A DNA stretch of 64,000 nucleotides from Strix aluco (Eukaryota; Chordata; Aves; Strigiformes; Strigidae). The stretch covers positions 13,122,325 through 13,186,324 of the forward strand of contig NC_133971.1 in NCBI RefSeq assembly GCF_031877795.1, given 5' to 3'. Below the pieces are notes generated by a model. It made no database searches. It was not told the DNA's origin and saw only the letters and a list, made by a program, of their open reading frames with translations. Made by a program: the position numbers and the translations under genes. Of the stretch, positions 33,901-48,900 are shown one piece after another. Position 1 is the first letter of the stretch; the number at the start of each line of letters is the position of its first letter.

Positions 33901-36900
33901 CAGTGTAATGAAACCATTTCCATTATAATAAGCATTAGAATTGCTTGTGTTATTAAACAAAGAGTTGTTCTTAAAACTTAAGTTTTAAAAACAGTATAAT
34001 GTAAAGCTTGAAATATACTCACCATACTAATGAAAGCAGGATTGTTTATCAAGCTTGCCATGTCAAAACTCAGTCCAGTTCCAGTCTAAAACAAATTACA
34101 ATTAAAGATAGGCTTACCTATAAAATCCCAGTTAAAACTATTGTAAATAAATAGATACAGAGCTAACTTACAGGACTGGACATGTCTCTTAGTTTCTGTT
34201 CTGCTATTTTCAAATTTGACTTATAAGAGTCATTCTCTGGATCAAGATCCAGTGCTTTTTGGTAACTGGTAACTGCTTCTTCATATTTATTCACTGAGGT
34301 CAGAGCCAACCTAATGTGAAATAAAGAAATCTTGGGTAGAACATAAATGACCATCAAAAGATAATAATGATACATTTTGTGTTCTAAATCAGTATCTCAC
34401 AACTAATTTTCAGCTTGGGCACTAAGTTAAAGCAAGTTTTGCTATTGTGCTACTACTGCTTAGTGTAAGCACTTGTTTTTGCAGAAGAGATGATCCCTCA
34501 AGAACTCATCTTGCATTGTCTGTTCCATATATATGCAAGTTTCATGAAAAAACTCCTTGGCATCATCAAGTGATTTAGCCTGTATTTAAGAGCACAAGCT
34601 GGATCCAGCATCTGTAACTTTTTGCATAAGCTCAGGAATTCCTCTAAGTGTTTCCTCCAGTCTTTTGATCCAAGTGATTATTCAGAAGGGTACATAGGTA
34701 AGTAGGGAGAAGATACTCTTAACGTGGATTCTGCAGCTTCAGGAAACCAAATACTGGAACCACAAGTTTCAGCATAATAGATTTTTGTCTTAAGTTCAGT
34801 GGAAGTTTCTCATTTTGCATCCTCTAATTCAACAGCTTGACAAATGGGTTATACAGGATAGTAGTGGCATCGTAAAGATGCTCTAAGAAACCGTTGTATC
34901 AGGGAAGTCTACTTAATGTTTTGAAAAAGATTCTTCTTCAGCACAGGAGAGCACAGAACAGATCTACTACTTTTGAAATAGTATTTGTTTTCAAATTCGA
35001 TTAGCTACTACATTTAAAACATCATCTTTCTTTGGACTATTCCAGAAGTCCATCTGGTTGCAGTTTCAATTCTATCTTCTACTGCATTTTCAATTTATAC
35101 TGACCACAAAACTAAACTGATCTTTTCCACACTGTTGTGTAACCCATATTCAGCTATTTAGTACTCCAGTCCCCCTTTGGTATGTGCTGAGCTACACAGA
35201 CTGGTTGATAAGGCTGTGCTAAGGCCTACTAACAGACCTTAGTCTTTTATACCAGGGCAAAGAGCTCAGATAAATTGGTTGTAGTCATTACTGTCAGTGG
35301 TGATGAACTCAGTAACAGTATGAAACTCCAGGAGTTTCCAGTAATGCTCTTGGAGGAACCCATGCAACATTAATGTGTCCTCTCTGTTTAACACAGTTAC
35401 TCCCATAAAAAACAATTCTCCCTTTTTGCCCATTAACTTGCCAGAATAGTTTCTGACCAGACAAGCAATGCAATCTGATATTTCTGTGATGCAATCGTGT
35501 TTTTTTACAGAGAAAGTATGTAAAATTCTGCTTCTTGGAACACAGTACAAGTCAGAACAGCGGGCAATGGTTTCCTTGCTCACAATTCTGACCCAGACAA
35601 GTGCTCTCTCAGGGTCATGCTGGAAGTATCACTTTTAGCTATCTACATGGCTCCCATCTCTGCATATTTCTGTGATCTTATACGGAGTTTCTGTCAAATC
35701 CTAAGAAAAACTGATATGCCTGCATAATGAAGTCAGAAAACACAGCTTTCTCATACGGACTTTTTGTTGAGACTCTGGTTTCTGCACTTGTTTTTTTCAG
35801 TTATTACTAAACAGATACTGTTTCCTCATTCAGCCTATGGCAAATGTGTTATATCCATCTGCTGAGTTAAGCACTGGCTTGTAGGTCAAAATCTATCCTC
35901 TATCAAAACAACCAATCAAACAAAGAGAAGCTTGATTGCTCAAGAATGATCCCTCTTACATTGTATATCAAAAGGCACACTGGTCTTAACCCAAAACTCT
36001 AAAATAACCTCCAATTTCCAATTAAATCGGTCTGTAGCTTCCCTCTATCTCACTGAAATCAGGGGATCTCAGGTTGTGCTTATGAAGAAACTATCTGAAG
36101 AGAATTAAATAGGACAAAACAGTCCTTAAAATTTCAAAGTTAATTAATCATCTCAAAAGCCATTCAGGCTACGCTTTTGTTAGTAAAACAAATTGTACCA
36201 TGGAAAGTTTTCAAGTGGTAGAATTCCATCATCTTTGATCTGAAATAAATGCTCCCTGGCATGGTTTTGTCCCAGGCCAACAAGCATTATCCCAGACAAT
36301 TTTGGGGCATGGTTCAGATTTTAACACAGGCCAACTCAATTTAGCAACAGGCAATTTGAATGTGGCCACTCCAGACTGCAAACTAGGTTTTAGTAACATG
36401 GACATGGGTCATTTTGTGCCAGTTGACCCAATGAATAGTCCCAAGTATTTTTTAATTTACTAGTATATATATAACCTCAAAAGCCTTACACAGCATTCAG
36501 CCCACACCCACAATACATTTGATTATTGAAAATGCAAAGCTACATATCTTGGAAGAATGGCCCTTCACTCAAGTATATACCCCAATTCAGAACATTCCTG
36601 ACATTCTTTTCAGACAGCATTTAATCAGACCCACCACCTAAAGAAGCTATACTGTTAATCTCTCAGGCATGACTGAAAAAAACTACCAAAGGGACGTAGC
36701 TTAGTCTTGCTAAAATATCTGTTTCCAAAGAGCTATTGAACAGAAAAATTAAGCCTCTATTCCTGCTGGTGTGAAGCCCCAATACTTTTAGGATTCTGTT
36801 CTCTTTACAGCATCATTAACAGATTCACTGTTCCAAGTGCAGAATTTTGATTACTCATAAGTAGGTAGGAGGTAGAAAAAACACATCATGACTTTCTAAA

Positions 36901-39900
36901 CTAAATTTGCAAGGTTGATAAACTGAAAGAAAAAAAAATGCAAACCGATGAAATCTGATATGAAAATGCTGAGATCAACCGCATGTATAAATCTTAAAGC
37001 TGACTGCCTGATAGGGTCATCTTCAGAAAACTGCTACACTTTCAGAAGAAGAATCTCAGATCCACTTATTTCAGAAAATCTATGGTAATTTACACTTGGG
37101 TCTTCAGTGTTTACTCAGATTTGTATTAGCTTACCCCATTCTCCCATACGCTTTGCTGTACTTTGGATCTATTGCTATAGCTCTCTCACAATCCTTTATT
37201 GCTTCCCTGTAGTTGTTGAGCTTACTTTGAGCAGCAGCCCTAAAAGAAAGATGGGAGGGAGAGAGCTTTGTCAAAAAAACAATAGAAGAAGAGAACCCAA
37301 CCTTAGATATTCACATGTCCATGACTAACTCTAGACTTGTCTAATCTTACTGACTTTTCATTCACTATTTAGGCAATGCCTCAGCTTTCCTCAGTTAAGT
37401 AGGACAAGCAAATGTTCTGAATTAAGTATGTGCTTATTAAGTGCATTGCTAGACTAGGGCTTTGGAGAACACACACTCACCTTTGAGGACACAAAGGATA
37501 AATAATTCTAAGGAACTGTGCACAAAATACATCATAAAACCTATTACAAGAATTGAAACTCTCAAGTAGTAGTTTACATAAAATCATTGTTTAAGCAGAA
37601 GTATTTTATACAATTGGCATTTTCCAGCAAGAAGTCCAATTTTACTGCCATTCAATGGAATGCTGTGATTTTTTCCCTGCTCAGTTTTTTAGCAGGCAAC
37701 TCATGCTTGCAAGTAAATCGGGATAACATTTCTCAATATCTCTGAATTACTAAATTACAATTGCATCTCTATACTAGAGAAATACTAAATGTTGCAGGCA
37801 TTTATACAATAAGATTAAAGACTTGCCTAAATTAAAAGGGACATCAGAACAGATTAATAATCAAAACTTCCCCAGTCTGAAAGGTCTCAAAACACTCTAA
37901 TTCATTCTTCTTTGATTAAAAAACTAGATATGACGATCTTTCCATTGCATAAAGCGTTCTTCTTTTTTATTAGGAATGCTAAATGCTACCATCATCACTA
38001 TATTCAATCTTTTCTCCTGTGATAACCTCCAAATTGCATGGTTTTTCTGACTCTGATTAAAGTATCTTCTGAATGGGACTACTTATATATTTTAAATATT
38101 TAGGCTGCTTAACATTTGTCCGAGTTCACATATGCCAGTGAAGATATATGCATAAAAGCTGAAGACAATGCTTAATCTCTCATGTGTTTGAAAACAAAGT
38201 GTTTTTTCCATGTTTACAAATAATTTATATGGCCAGTTAAAACTTCAAGGGCATCTCAGCTCTTTTTCTCACTGCTGTGAATAAAAAGCAATACTGTTGA
38301 AGGCAGTATGTTTCCATTGCTCCCAAACTACTTAAGAAAGATAGGATAAGGCCCTATATTTATTCAAATACCACATCACTCACAGAACTCCAAGCAACTG
38401 CCTGTCTTCTTTTAAGTATCTTCATACAATACTGTGCTTACTGACATCGAGATTCATTTTGGTTCTCACAGATGTGATATATGATGACATACCACACAGA
38501 GTGAATTATTTCTACTCTTGCCAGTCACAGATTTGGTGCTTAAACCCTATTCTACTGTGGAAACTTTCAGTGGTTTGGGGAGGCTTTTGTATCTGGTCTT
38601 ATATTTCAACTTTACACCTGAAATCACTTATGTGATCAGTTTTCTCAAGGAAAATAGACAATTTACACTTTGACTGCTGTCGTAAAGAGGTCAAATATTA
38701 GTAAACTGCACATTTCCTTTTTCCTTATGCTTGCCACAAAACACAATCTTTCACTTGTATTTATCACAAACTAAACTCTGGAGTAATGGAAGCACAGCTC
38801 CAAAAATAGAAAAATCCAGTGGTTACAGTGCCACAAGCCCTTGTATATAACCTTAATGTATTCTGGTAATGGAGGCACTGAAGAGTGTAGAGTGGAGTGG
38901 CACTAGAGGCAGGCTAGTTCCAGTAGGGCTTATGAACTATAGTGCCTTTACTGTTATGCAGGTCTTCTGGGCAGTATTCTGAAAGAGCATACTTATGCTA
39001 CTGGGTTAACATGCACTTCCAGACTTCATTCTTCCCCTCTACTCCACTCTGGTCAGACCCGACCTGGAGTACTGCATCCAGCTCTGGATTTCTCAGCACA
39101 GGAAAGACATGGACCTGTTGGAGCAGGTCCAGAGGAGGCCACAAAAATGATCAGAGGGATGGAACACCTCTGCTATGAAGAAGGCTGAGAGAGTTGGGGT
39201 TGTTAGCCTAGAAAAGAGAAAACTCCAGGTAGACCTTAGAGTGGCCTTTCAATACTTAAAAGGGGGCCTATAGGAAAGATGGGGAGGGACTCTTTATCAG
39301 GGAGCGCAGGGATAGAAGAAAGGGTAACAGTTTTAAACTGACAAAGGGCAGGTTTAGATTAGATATAAGGAAGAAATTCTTCACTGTGAGGGTAGTGAGA
39401 CACTGGAACAGGTTGCCCAGAGAAGCTGTGGCTGCCCCCTCCCTGGAAGTGTTCGAGGCCAGGTTGGACGGGGCTTTGAGCAACCTGGTCTAGTGGAAGG
39501 TGTCCCTGCCCATGGCAGCGGGGCTGGAACTAGATGGTCTTTAAGGTCCATTCCAACCCAAACTATTCTATGATTCATCTTCTCCCATGTCACTATGTCT
39601 ATGGTGAAGACTACATTATACAATGAAACTACAACATCCTTGTTATTTTTCAACAGGTCATGCATAAAAATGCTGAGTATTTATACAATGCTTGAAATCT
39701 CAGAAATAGTCTTCCCACATTGATGATATTTTTACAGAGAAAGTCAATAGTAGGGGAGATGGAGATGGCAGATGAGTCAATAGAACAGCAGAAAAAAAAA
39801 AATCTTTCCACTCTCAACAGACTGGGAATCACAACCTATGTTATGATTTAATATACACTACATAACTCACAAAAACCTCATCTCAAGTGTTACACGTAAT

Positions 39901-42900
39901 TTTAAAGCCCATGTTACACCTTTAACTGACTTTCGCTCTAGAGCTTTTAAAAATTTAATATAAATTTCTGTATAGTGGGTTTTTTCTAGCCTCGTGTTGT
40001 TTTGATCTACTTCACAATTTATCTTTGAAATAATGTTAATGAAGTTCAGGAATGAAAAATGTGTACTATTTTGTTTTTACCTGTTGCAGTAATAGACCGC
40101 ATTGTTTGGATCCAGTTCTATAGCCCTAGTATAACAATCCACTGCGGCACCATAATTTTCTTCTTTCATATGATTATTACCTGAAATAAATTTTAAAAAG
40201 CTCCTAAGTAGTTAAAAGATACCGTGCTATGTATGAAAGAAATAGAGCAGCCACATTATAGCATCTACATAAGGTAGTTATGATTGCACTTTTTTGAGAT
40301 ACATTCTTTTAAATAGAATTGGCACAGAATAATGCAAATAAATATATCTGCTATGTCTGTAAAGTTTATTATCTACATCGTAGTCCAACACATAAACCTT
40401 CCCCTTCTCATCTTGCTATTTTGCACCTTCCAGCTAGTTTCTGCTGTTAAGCAAAGATCACTTTGTTGAGAAGTGTAATCGTAATTCCAGTTCGACTCTA
40501 ATATAGATTCATCAGTTTTAACTATCTTTGCAAGCTGCATAATTCAATAGGCTGTATGTTAATTCCTTTTTGGTCTCATTTTCTCACATGTCCCAACAAC
40601 TTGCTTGTAACTATCCATATAACATGGAAAATCAAATAAAAGCAAAACTAAGCACATAAGCCCAACTTCTGTGATGCCACATAATTCATTAATTAAGATA
40701 ATGAAAAGTATGTATAGCACAGGCCATCTAAAATGATTCAGAGGTAACATATCTCACCAACAAAGCTCAGAACTTCTACTCTATTACAAAGTTTTATATT
40801 TTTTAAGTCCAGTGAAAAAATAGAAAAATATAACTTTTCTATGGAAAGAAAATTCAGAAGTAAGGTCTTTCAAAACAAAAGATATCTTACACATACTTTC
40901 CTCTCCAACCGAGAGCAGTCCTGGTAGTTTCTTTCTTTCCTGATGACAGAGTAGTAGTGTGCCCAAGCTTAAGGTTTTCCCTGGTCCTGCGACTATGGAT
41001 CTTTGGCCTGCTAGATCCTACAGAAGCCTTGGTTTCACAGAAATGTCAAGAAATTGTCAAGAAAATTATAGACTTCCACTGACTTCCTTGTATTTTGGCA
41101 AAATATTTCAATCCTCTCTCAAACTAAGCAAGAGAAGGGATACATCAGTAGGTTACTACAGATAACTGGTAAGCAAAGGCTGGAAAAGTTCAGTCAGTGC
41201 AACATTTTATCTCTGATAGAAAGCAAAAGACTGTGGAGCAAACAGTCCTAGGTGCTTGTACTAATTAAAAACAACTATACTCGCATTTATTTGTGAACAT
41301 GCAGAGCTTGATAAACAAAAGCAGATTTAAGTAACTAAGTATCATCAAGGTAGTACAAAATTATCTCTTCCCAATAGTGATACACTAGACTGTAACTATA
41401 GTCAGCAATCCCTGCCAGTGAGAAGGCAAACTGCAACTATAATAGCATGTATACCTTCAAAACATACAGAGAATGTAACCACATCTGTCTCAGTTCTACA
41501 TGCCCACCATCTACACATCTCCCTTTGATCTAAGGTAAAGATCTATACACTAAATCCTGTTGTCAGATAAAAGACTTGCAAGTTAGCTGCACTCAACAAG
41601 ATTGCAGCAGTTAACATTTCTCTAAAACAAAACTGCCATCAATGACTATCAAAGTCAGAATTTCTGATGCTGCTCTGAACTAAAGATGACCGGGGGTACA
41701 GGGCTAAGTTGGAGCAAGTATCAGTGGTTACCTTTCTTGCTCTCTCTCTCCACCTCAAAACTGGCTAAAGGAAAACAGAAAAATAGCTAGACCTACTATT
41801 CCTTGTGAGATTAAGCAATGCAGGATAAAAGGAAGAGCAACAGTAATATTTTATTATAACATCACACAAAAATTCATAAGACAAAAAAAGACCCAAAAAT
41901 GGCTATACTTTTAAATTGTGTGTCCTCTATAACAAAAATAGTACCTATTGTTATGATTTATATCGTGGTAATACCCAGATCTTTTTAGGATCAAGCCACT
42001 ATTACACTATACAAACCTGCACATAATCTGTGCTCTTACATAGTTTACATTAAGCCAAAGTGTCAAGTGATACACAAGGGTAGGCAAGTAAATTCAACTA
42101 TTTGCTAGTCTGGAGGGTGTATTACTTCCTGGTTTTATAACAACCAAGAAAGAAAACTCAGATATCTGATTTTGTTTTACCATTCATTAGCCAATTTTTA
42201 CAGGTATTAGGGCTAGTTTGAGAGCAGAGGAGGAGCAGGCTGGTGGCCACAAAGGTGAGGGAAGTTATTCCACTGGTAAGGACATACAGATAGAAATGAG
42301 GAAATGACAGATTTATAGAATTACAGTATTATAGAAGATATGGGTCAGATGGACTTCCCCAAGGTATATAATTTATCTCCCTAACTCAGAGCAGAAAATA
42401 CTCATAACTGAAAAACATGATAGTGGTGATAGATAATACATGTGTGAAAAAGAGGAGGATTAATATGACAGAGCAGCATTAGAAAACAGGGCAGGGAGTT
42501 TTAATTTCATTATGGGAAATTAAACACTGACATTTCAAGCAGGTCCAAACTGCTTCCTAATGCCTCTGATAGCTGGCACTTTAAATGGCCCTTTGTCAAA
42601 GTTTAGACCCTTTCAATTTTTTCAGTAGAGACACAGAATTGCTTTAGTAGCACCACACAAAGACTAACACCAAGCACACTAATTTCACTTCCTCAGTCTA
42701 TTTCACAAATCCCTGTGGGCTGACAGATGACAAGACTGAAGTCCCACATTTCACACAGGCATTGCTGTAACAGCCACACCTGGAAAGTGCTGAATTTCCC
42801 CTACAGTCCAATAACCATATTGAGTGCTTCAGGTACTCCTCAATTCCCATGAGCTGGCAGTAACAGACAGCAAAATGAAAAGCCAGCATGCACAGCAGGT

Positions 42901-45900
42901 ATGTTACAACTTACAAACAAATTTTCACTTATGACCTAACCTTGTTAGCTCTTATCCTTAGAATTAAAGAGCTAATGAGCAACTTTAACGAGGAAAACTT
43001 ACTTTCAGTGCCAGTAATGGACTGCCTTCATGACTACAGATGACCAGTTTTAAGATAAGACAGTCTTGACATGGAACTCAATCTCAAAAACAGTAGAACT
43101 TTTTCCACACCATTATCCTAAAGTTTTTGAGAGGATTACATCTTCCTTGCAATTAGAAACTTAACTTATTTTTTCTGTAAAACTCAAATATCTGAAAACC
43201 CAACAGGTCAAAAAAATGTGATTTATAAAGCATCAATCCACCTGATAACAATTCATATCAGTTATCAGTGCTACATGCCTTTTTTTCCCCCTCCTTTTTT
43301 GGGGGAAATAAAATAGGTTCCTGGCTAGCATTAGTGAAGACTTCTATGGTACAGTTGCTTTTCCTCACATAACAGCTGTAATATCTACCAAAGGGAAAAT
43401 AAACAACTGGCTTTTCTGCAGTTTTTATAGAGCACACAAATTATTTCACATATGTGAAATACTGACCCTAGGAGGTTCACAAGAATTCTTCTGTTGGCTT
43501 CAGCTGGGTCAGCTTTTTAGCAATGTTTTAGAATTCAGCTAGCACATAATCATTGGCATCACATAACTGTTTCAATATAAAGTAGAAACTTGTATAACAA
43601 TTCCATGGACAAAGAAAGAAATCTGTAATATACTGATTCATTCTTTTTTAAGCTTCTACTAGTCAGGAACGTCACCCAGAACTTCACATGTTATCCCTTA
43701 GTTTTTAAGCAATCTCCCAAGCAAGGGAGAGAATAGACTATATTTTCTTAAACCCCAGATCATAGAATCATAGAATCATTCAGGTTGGAAAAGACCCTTG
43801 GGATCATCGAGTCCAACCATCAGCCCTACTCTACAAAGTTCTCCCCTACACCATATCCCCCAACATCTCATCTAAACGATCCTTAAACACATCCAGGGAT
43901 GGTGACTCCACCACCTCCCTGGGCAGCCTATTCCACTGTCTGACCACTCTTTCTGTGAAAATTTTTTTCCTAATGTCCAGTCTAAACCTCCTGTGTTGGA
44001 GTTTCAAGCCCTTTCCCCTTGTTCTGTCACTAATCACCTGTGAAAAGAGACCAGCACCAACCTTTCTACAATGTCCTTTCAGGTAGCTGTAGAGAGTGAT
44101 GAGGTCTCCCCTCAGCCTTCTCTTTCTCAAGCTAAACAGTCCCAGCTCCTTCAATCTCTCCTCATAGGATTTGTTCTCCAGGCCCTTCACCAGCTTCGTT
44201 GCTCTCCTCTGCACTTGCTCCAGCACCTTGATATCCCTCTCATATTGAGGTGCCCAATCACTTAGCCTTCTTACAACATAACAAGCAACAGAGAATATAA
44301 GCTTAAATTTTTGTGCAGGGTGCGTGTTGCCCAGCTGCTCTACTATCATTATCTACAATAACCCAAAAATCTTAATAAAGCATAAGATGTTTATTCCTAT
44401 GTTTATTACAAACCTTCATCCTTCAGTTGGTCAGCCTTTTCAACATCCTCTGGTAAAGAATCTGAGAGAGGCAGCATGTCATTCTGTATGTAAACAAACC
44501 AAGATTTTTTTCACTAAAATATAAGCCCTGATATTATTAAAAACTTTTTTCATCCTGGGCAGCATTGTATCAACAAGCAACCAGATTTTCTGTAGTGCAC
44601 AGGAAGTATGAAAGAACTAAACATCACTAAAACATCCTTAGAAGAGAAAGATAGCTTGCTTTCTACTACTAAAAAAACCTTATGGCTCACCACACATTTT
44701 AAAGAAGTCAAGGGGAAGAGAGCTGATATGTATCTACAGTCTTGGTTTTCTTACTTCTCACTCTCCTATTTGCCATCCTGGTGTCCTGTACTGGGGATCC
44801 CAGATAACACATATTATTAATACACAGTTTAGAAGTTCCCATTTTAAGGTTAGTGTTCATGGAGATGTTTTTAAAACTGAACAACTAAATTATTTCCGGA
44901 AGGGAGTGAGAAGCATCAGCAAACTACGAATGACCTCAAGCACTTCACAGACATTTATTTCTGGGAATTGCAAAATGCTTAACTGAAGGATAAAATCTGT
45001 CAAGTGAGAATGAGACATCCACATCCACTGTTTAGTAATTTTCTACATGGAATTGTCTAGCTGAAATTAATTCCTCCCACTGTCCCCAAAGATTCTCATT
45101 CTGCTAGCTTTTATGGAAATTTCACTTTTTCCATATTTTCCTTAAGTTTCCACATCATTTTGACCTATACAGCACTTTAAGGTTGTGTATACAATATGAA
45201 ATTTTAGCACATATTGGCAGAGTAACTCTAGAATCTGAAATTCTTACCTTGTGAAAAGAATTCGTGAACATTTCTATCAAATGCTGTGGAGGTGCAAGAT
45301 GAGTATCTTCCAGGTTAATCTTAAACACAGTCTCCAGACACTGAATTGCAACTTACAAGAAAAAGATTAAAAATATAAGTCACCAGTTTCTCAATAGAAG
45401 TATCATTTCACTAATTTATTTATAAAGCTGTGATTCACTTCCTTATTCAGCTAGTAAAAACAGCTCTTTGGAACATATAAAATAAAGACAGGCTACCTGA
45501 TCCCCATAGAATTGACTTGCTGAAAAATAGTGTAAGCTATACAGAATCCATACATAGTTCAGCCATTATTCTTAAACCAATTTAAAACTTTTATTTCAAT
45601 TCTTTCAATCATTTTTTTAAACATAAAAATATGAGGATTTAACAAAAGCACCACAATTCATGATACAACTATGCATGTGTCACACACCCCACCTCAAAAC
45701 ACCACAGCTGTCATGTATTTGTGTGGCATAATAGTTGGAAGAAAATGGCTCATCTTTACTGTAAGGAATAAATGCAAGATACATTATTACTCTTATCTTT
45801 TTTTGGAACAAAATACATTCATTTGAAGGCACTATTTATTAATAAAATGCTTCACTAATTACAAGCCTTTATTCTATTAAAGAATGTATCTGCAGTATCC

Positions 45901-48900
45901 TTGCACATGTTCTGTTTTGTAAGGACTAAATGACCCTCCCAAACCTGCAATAATGCAAACACACTCACAATAAACAATTCTAGAGAAAGTAGAGCCAAAT
46001 ACCTAACTGAAGTTTTAAATGCAGTCACATATTTTTAGGCAAAAGAAGATCAATGGCAATTACCAGATACAATTTTGTATATATATATATATATATATAT
46101 ATTTTCTGTTAATTATAGTATCTCGAATTATATCATTATTTTCCCTATCATCTTGAGAATCTAGTAGAATGTTTTTATTAAGGTATATTATTTAATTTTT
46201 TTGACTGATACCTGAGGAGGAACAAAGAAGAATCTTTGTAAAGCCTAGTTCAAAAAGAAAAATGACTTTTTAAACTTGAACTACAGATAACCAGGAGTAG
46301 CTAAATTCAAATTAAGGATTAGTAAAAACTGAATCTTAGAATTTAAATTGAATTTCAGTCCAATGTTAATAAATATAATTTGAATTCTTATTTGCAATAT
46401 AATGAACTTAAACACTGACCCAAAATTAGAAAAGCAAAATTACTGAAAGTTAACAAAGGTAAGGTCAGTTTGAGGAGCCTATTTCCTACATCACAGCTGG
46501 GAGAAAGGGGGAAAAAGCACACTTGTAAAATAATAAAAATAAAAAAAGAAAACCTGGAAGACAATACTTTTTTTTTTTTTTAAATGCGATGATAACATAT
46601 AAAAGAAATTATTCAGAAAAAGTCAAGTGGCATACAGAATTAATGTCAGTAACATGTAACAACTTAATACATTGCTAAATATGCATACAACTTGCTCCTA
46701 TAAGCTACAAATGCTAAAAATTTACCAATCTGCTGAATTCTAAATTACCCAGTAAGAGTGCTGAAGGATTTGGGTCAAACTCCTTTGTCTCCTGCTATGT
46801 AGAAAAACTTAATTCTTCTAAAGTAAGCACTGATTATGCTGAATTCAGAATTATATATTAATAGTACTTATTATCAAACCTATCATAAAATCAGTGTAAT
46901 TACATATCTCAGTTTTCCTTATATGACTTAATAGAAAGCCACTTGCCATAGTATACTGTCTAGTTTTCCCCTCAATTTGTTTTCACCTGAAGGCATTCCC
47001 TTTTCTGAATGCCTCACATCATTTGTAGTTTTGCATAAATTTAAAATACAACCTTCTCCTTTATCTTTCTCAAGGCATTAAGTCTGTGACACCAACTCTC
47101 TATCATAGAAGAGATTTTTGCAAAGTGCAGCAGTGCAAAATATGCTTAAACAAAATAATCCCGAGTATAGTAGTAAGCATTTCCATGAAATAATCAGTTG
47201 TTACAGTGAAATCCCACATTTCTCCTTTAACTGAAAAAAATGGAATTTATAATCCTTATAATCTATCACAGCTGTAAGAAAATTAGAGGCTCTTATGGGA
47301 TGAATCCATAGGTTAGAATAATAACCACTGGTTAACATGCAAGCCAGCAATAGAAACCCATGTAAAAATAAACATAGCCAAAACAGAAACTTTTCCAAAT
47401 CGGAAGAGGTATTAAGTTATGACAAGACCAATAACTACCCTGTTTTAATGGGACGTAAAAACCTGAACCCAGTAAAGTCAAAGGAGTGAAGACTTGTTTT
47501 TGTCTGAAAAGTATCTCAAGAGACTAGACCACCAGCATTTCACTATCCCATTATCAAAGTGAGGCACTGTCAATTGCCACAAGCTCGACATCATTAGTAA
47601 ACTGGGAAAGACTTGCTGTACCACATGAATTATTATTCTAAGATTTTTCCCATGTCTGATTTCAAAGGCCGAAGTTACCTGTTCTCCCTATTATCTTCAT
47701 CATTACACCCACCTTCAGGGGCTTAGGCAGTTGCTGAAGCTTGTACTGACCACCTTGCAAACTAGTACAGATACCTACCTCCCTGCTGAACTGCTGGGGC
47801 TCACACAAACACCTACTACCTGACAAGAGGAGCACTTGGGCTATGCTGGAGCCCAGCTCAGCATCCCCAGTGCTGCACAGCTCCAGGAATTTTTGCTGTC
47901 CAAGCACAAGTTGCAAGCAACATCAGGGCATCATAGCAGACATACAAGCTGTTGATCACTGAATAATGAATATTAATTGGGCTGCTGAGGCCCCTTTAGT
48001 ACTTGGTATTGTCTTGCTTCATCTTACACATAACTTTCCCCATCTCAAGTATTACATGCATCCCTCGCCTTAAGGGGGTGTATTCCACTGTTTTGGAAAC
48101 ACTGCCTTAGAGAAATTAATTGCAGTACATTGATCTTAGAAGTAAGGAAAAAAAAAATCAATCACAGCCTTGTGCATGTTGTAGAGTTTCTGCCTTCATC
48201 CCACAGAAATAGGTGCTATAGACAATAGAAAAAAATAGAAACTGTAAACAGGAAAAAGAAATAACTGCCATTTAAACACACTGTCTAAAATATAGCTTAG
48301 AAGTGAAGTTTCTCGTTCATACAACAGAGTTGAGCATTAACCACCAGAGATCTATATCACTGCTGTAGATCCTCGGGTGTATGGGAGTGTATTTCTCCGG
48401 TCTACCTTCTGATTACTCTGCTTTTTCAAAATAAGGCATTTTTATTCATCATACAAGTACAAAATTCCGAAAGGAAATTTACACTATCATTGACATCACT
48501 ATATAATTCAGACATGCAGAATGCAGGTTATTAATATAATGGAATTTGAATCCATGCTAGACTGCTATTTTGATATAGTCTCAATTTTATTTGTAATGTT
48601 CTAGCTCTTTTTGTTGTTTTTGGGGGGAATGGGAACTGTTTAAATTACTTCCTGGCATAGGCAATCATACAGAGTTTTATCTTTTCACAGACACCAAATA
48701 GGTACATAAGATACCAATGAAAAACATCAGTAAAATTTTTTCATCCCTTATGTCTCCACCTAACATTAAACACTTCAATGGGTGGGACGGGTTATTGCAA
48801 CTCCACATGCACTAAAGATATTCTGCACAACTAAAATGAGTCAATTATTCAGAATGCCCGCCTCCTATCCTCTAACACATAGCATATGGTACCATGCTTC

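Larger units (their letters stand above)
30980..34022 (-). other. SGTB introns 7-9
   Basis: Introns 30980-32394, 32479-32724 and 32763-34022. They are AT-rich, with no element I recognise. Confidence 0.65.
40181..44413 (-). other. SGTB intron 3
   Basis: A 4.2-kb AT-rich intron holding a decayed CR1 tail (about 42312-42396) and a clearer CR1 3' end (43759-44262). I see no other element. Confidence 0.7.
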
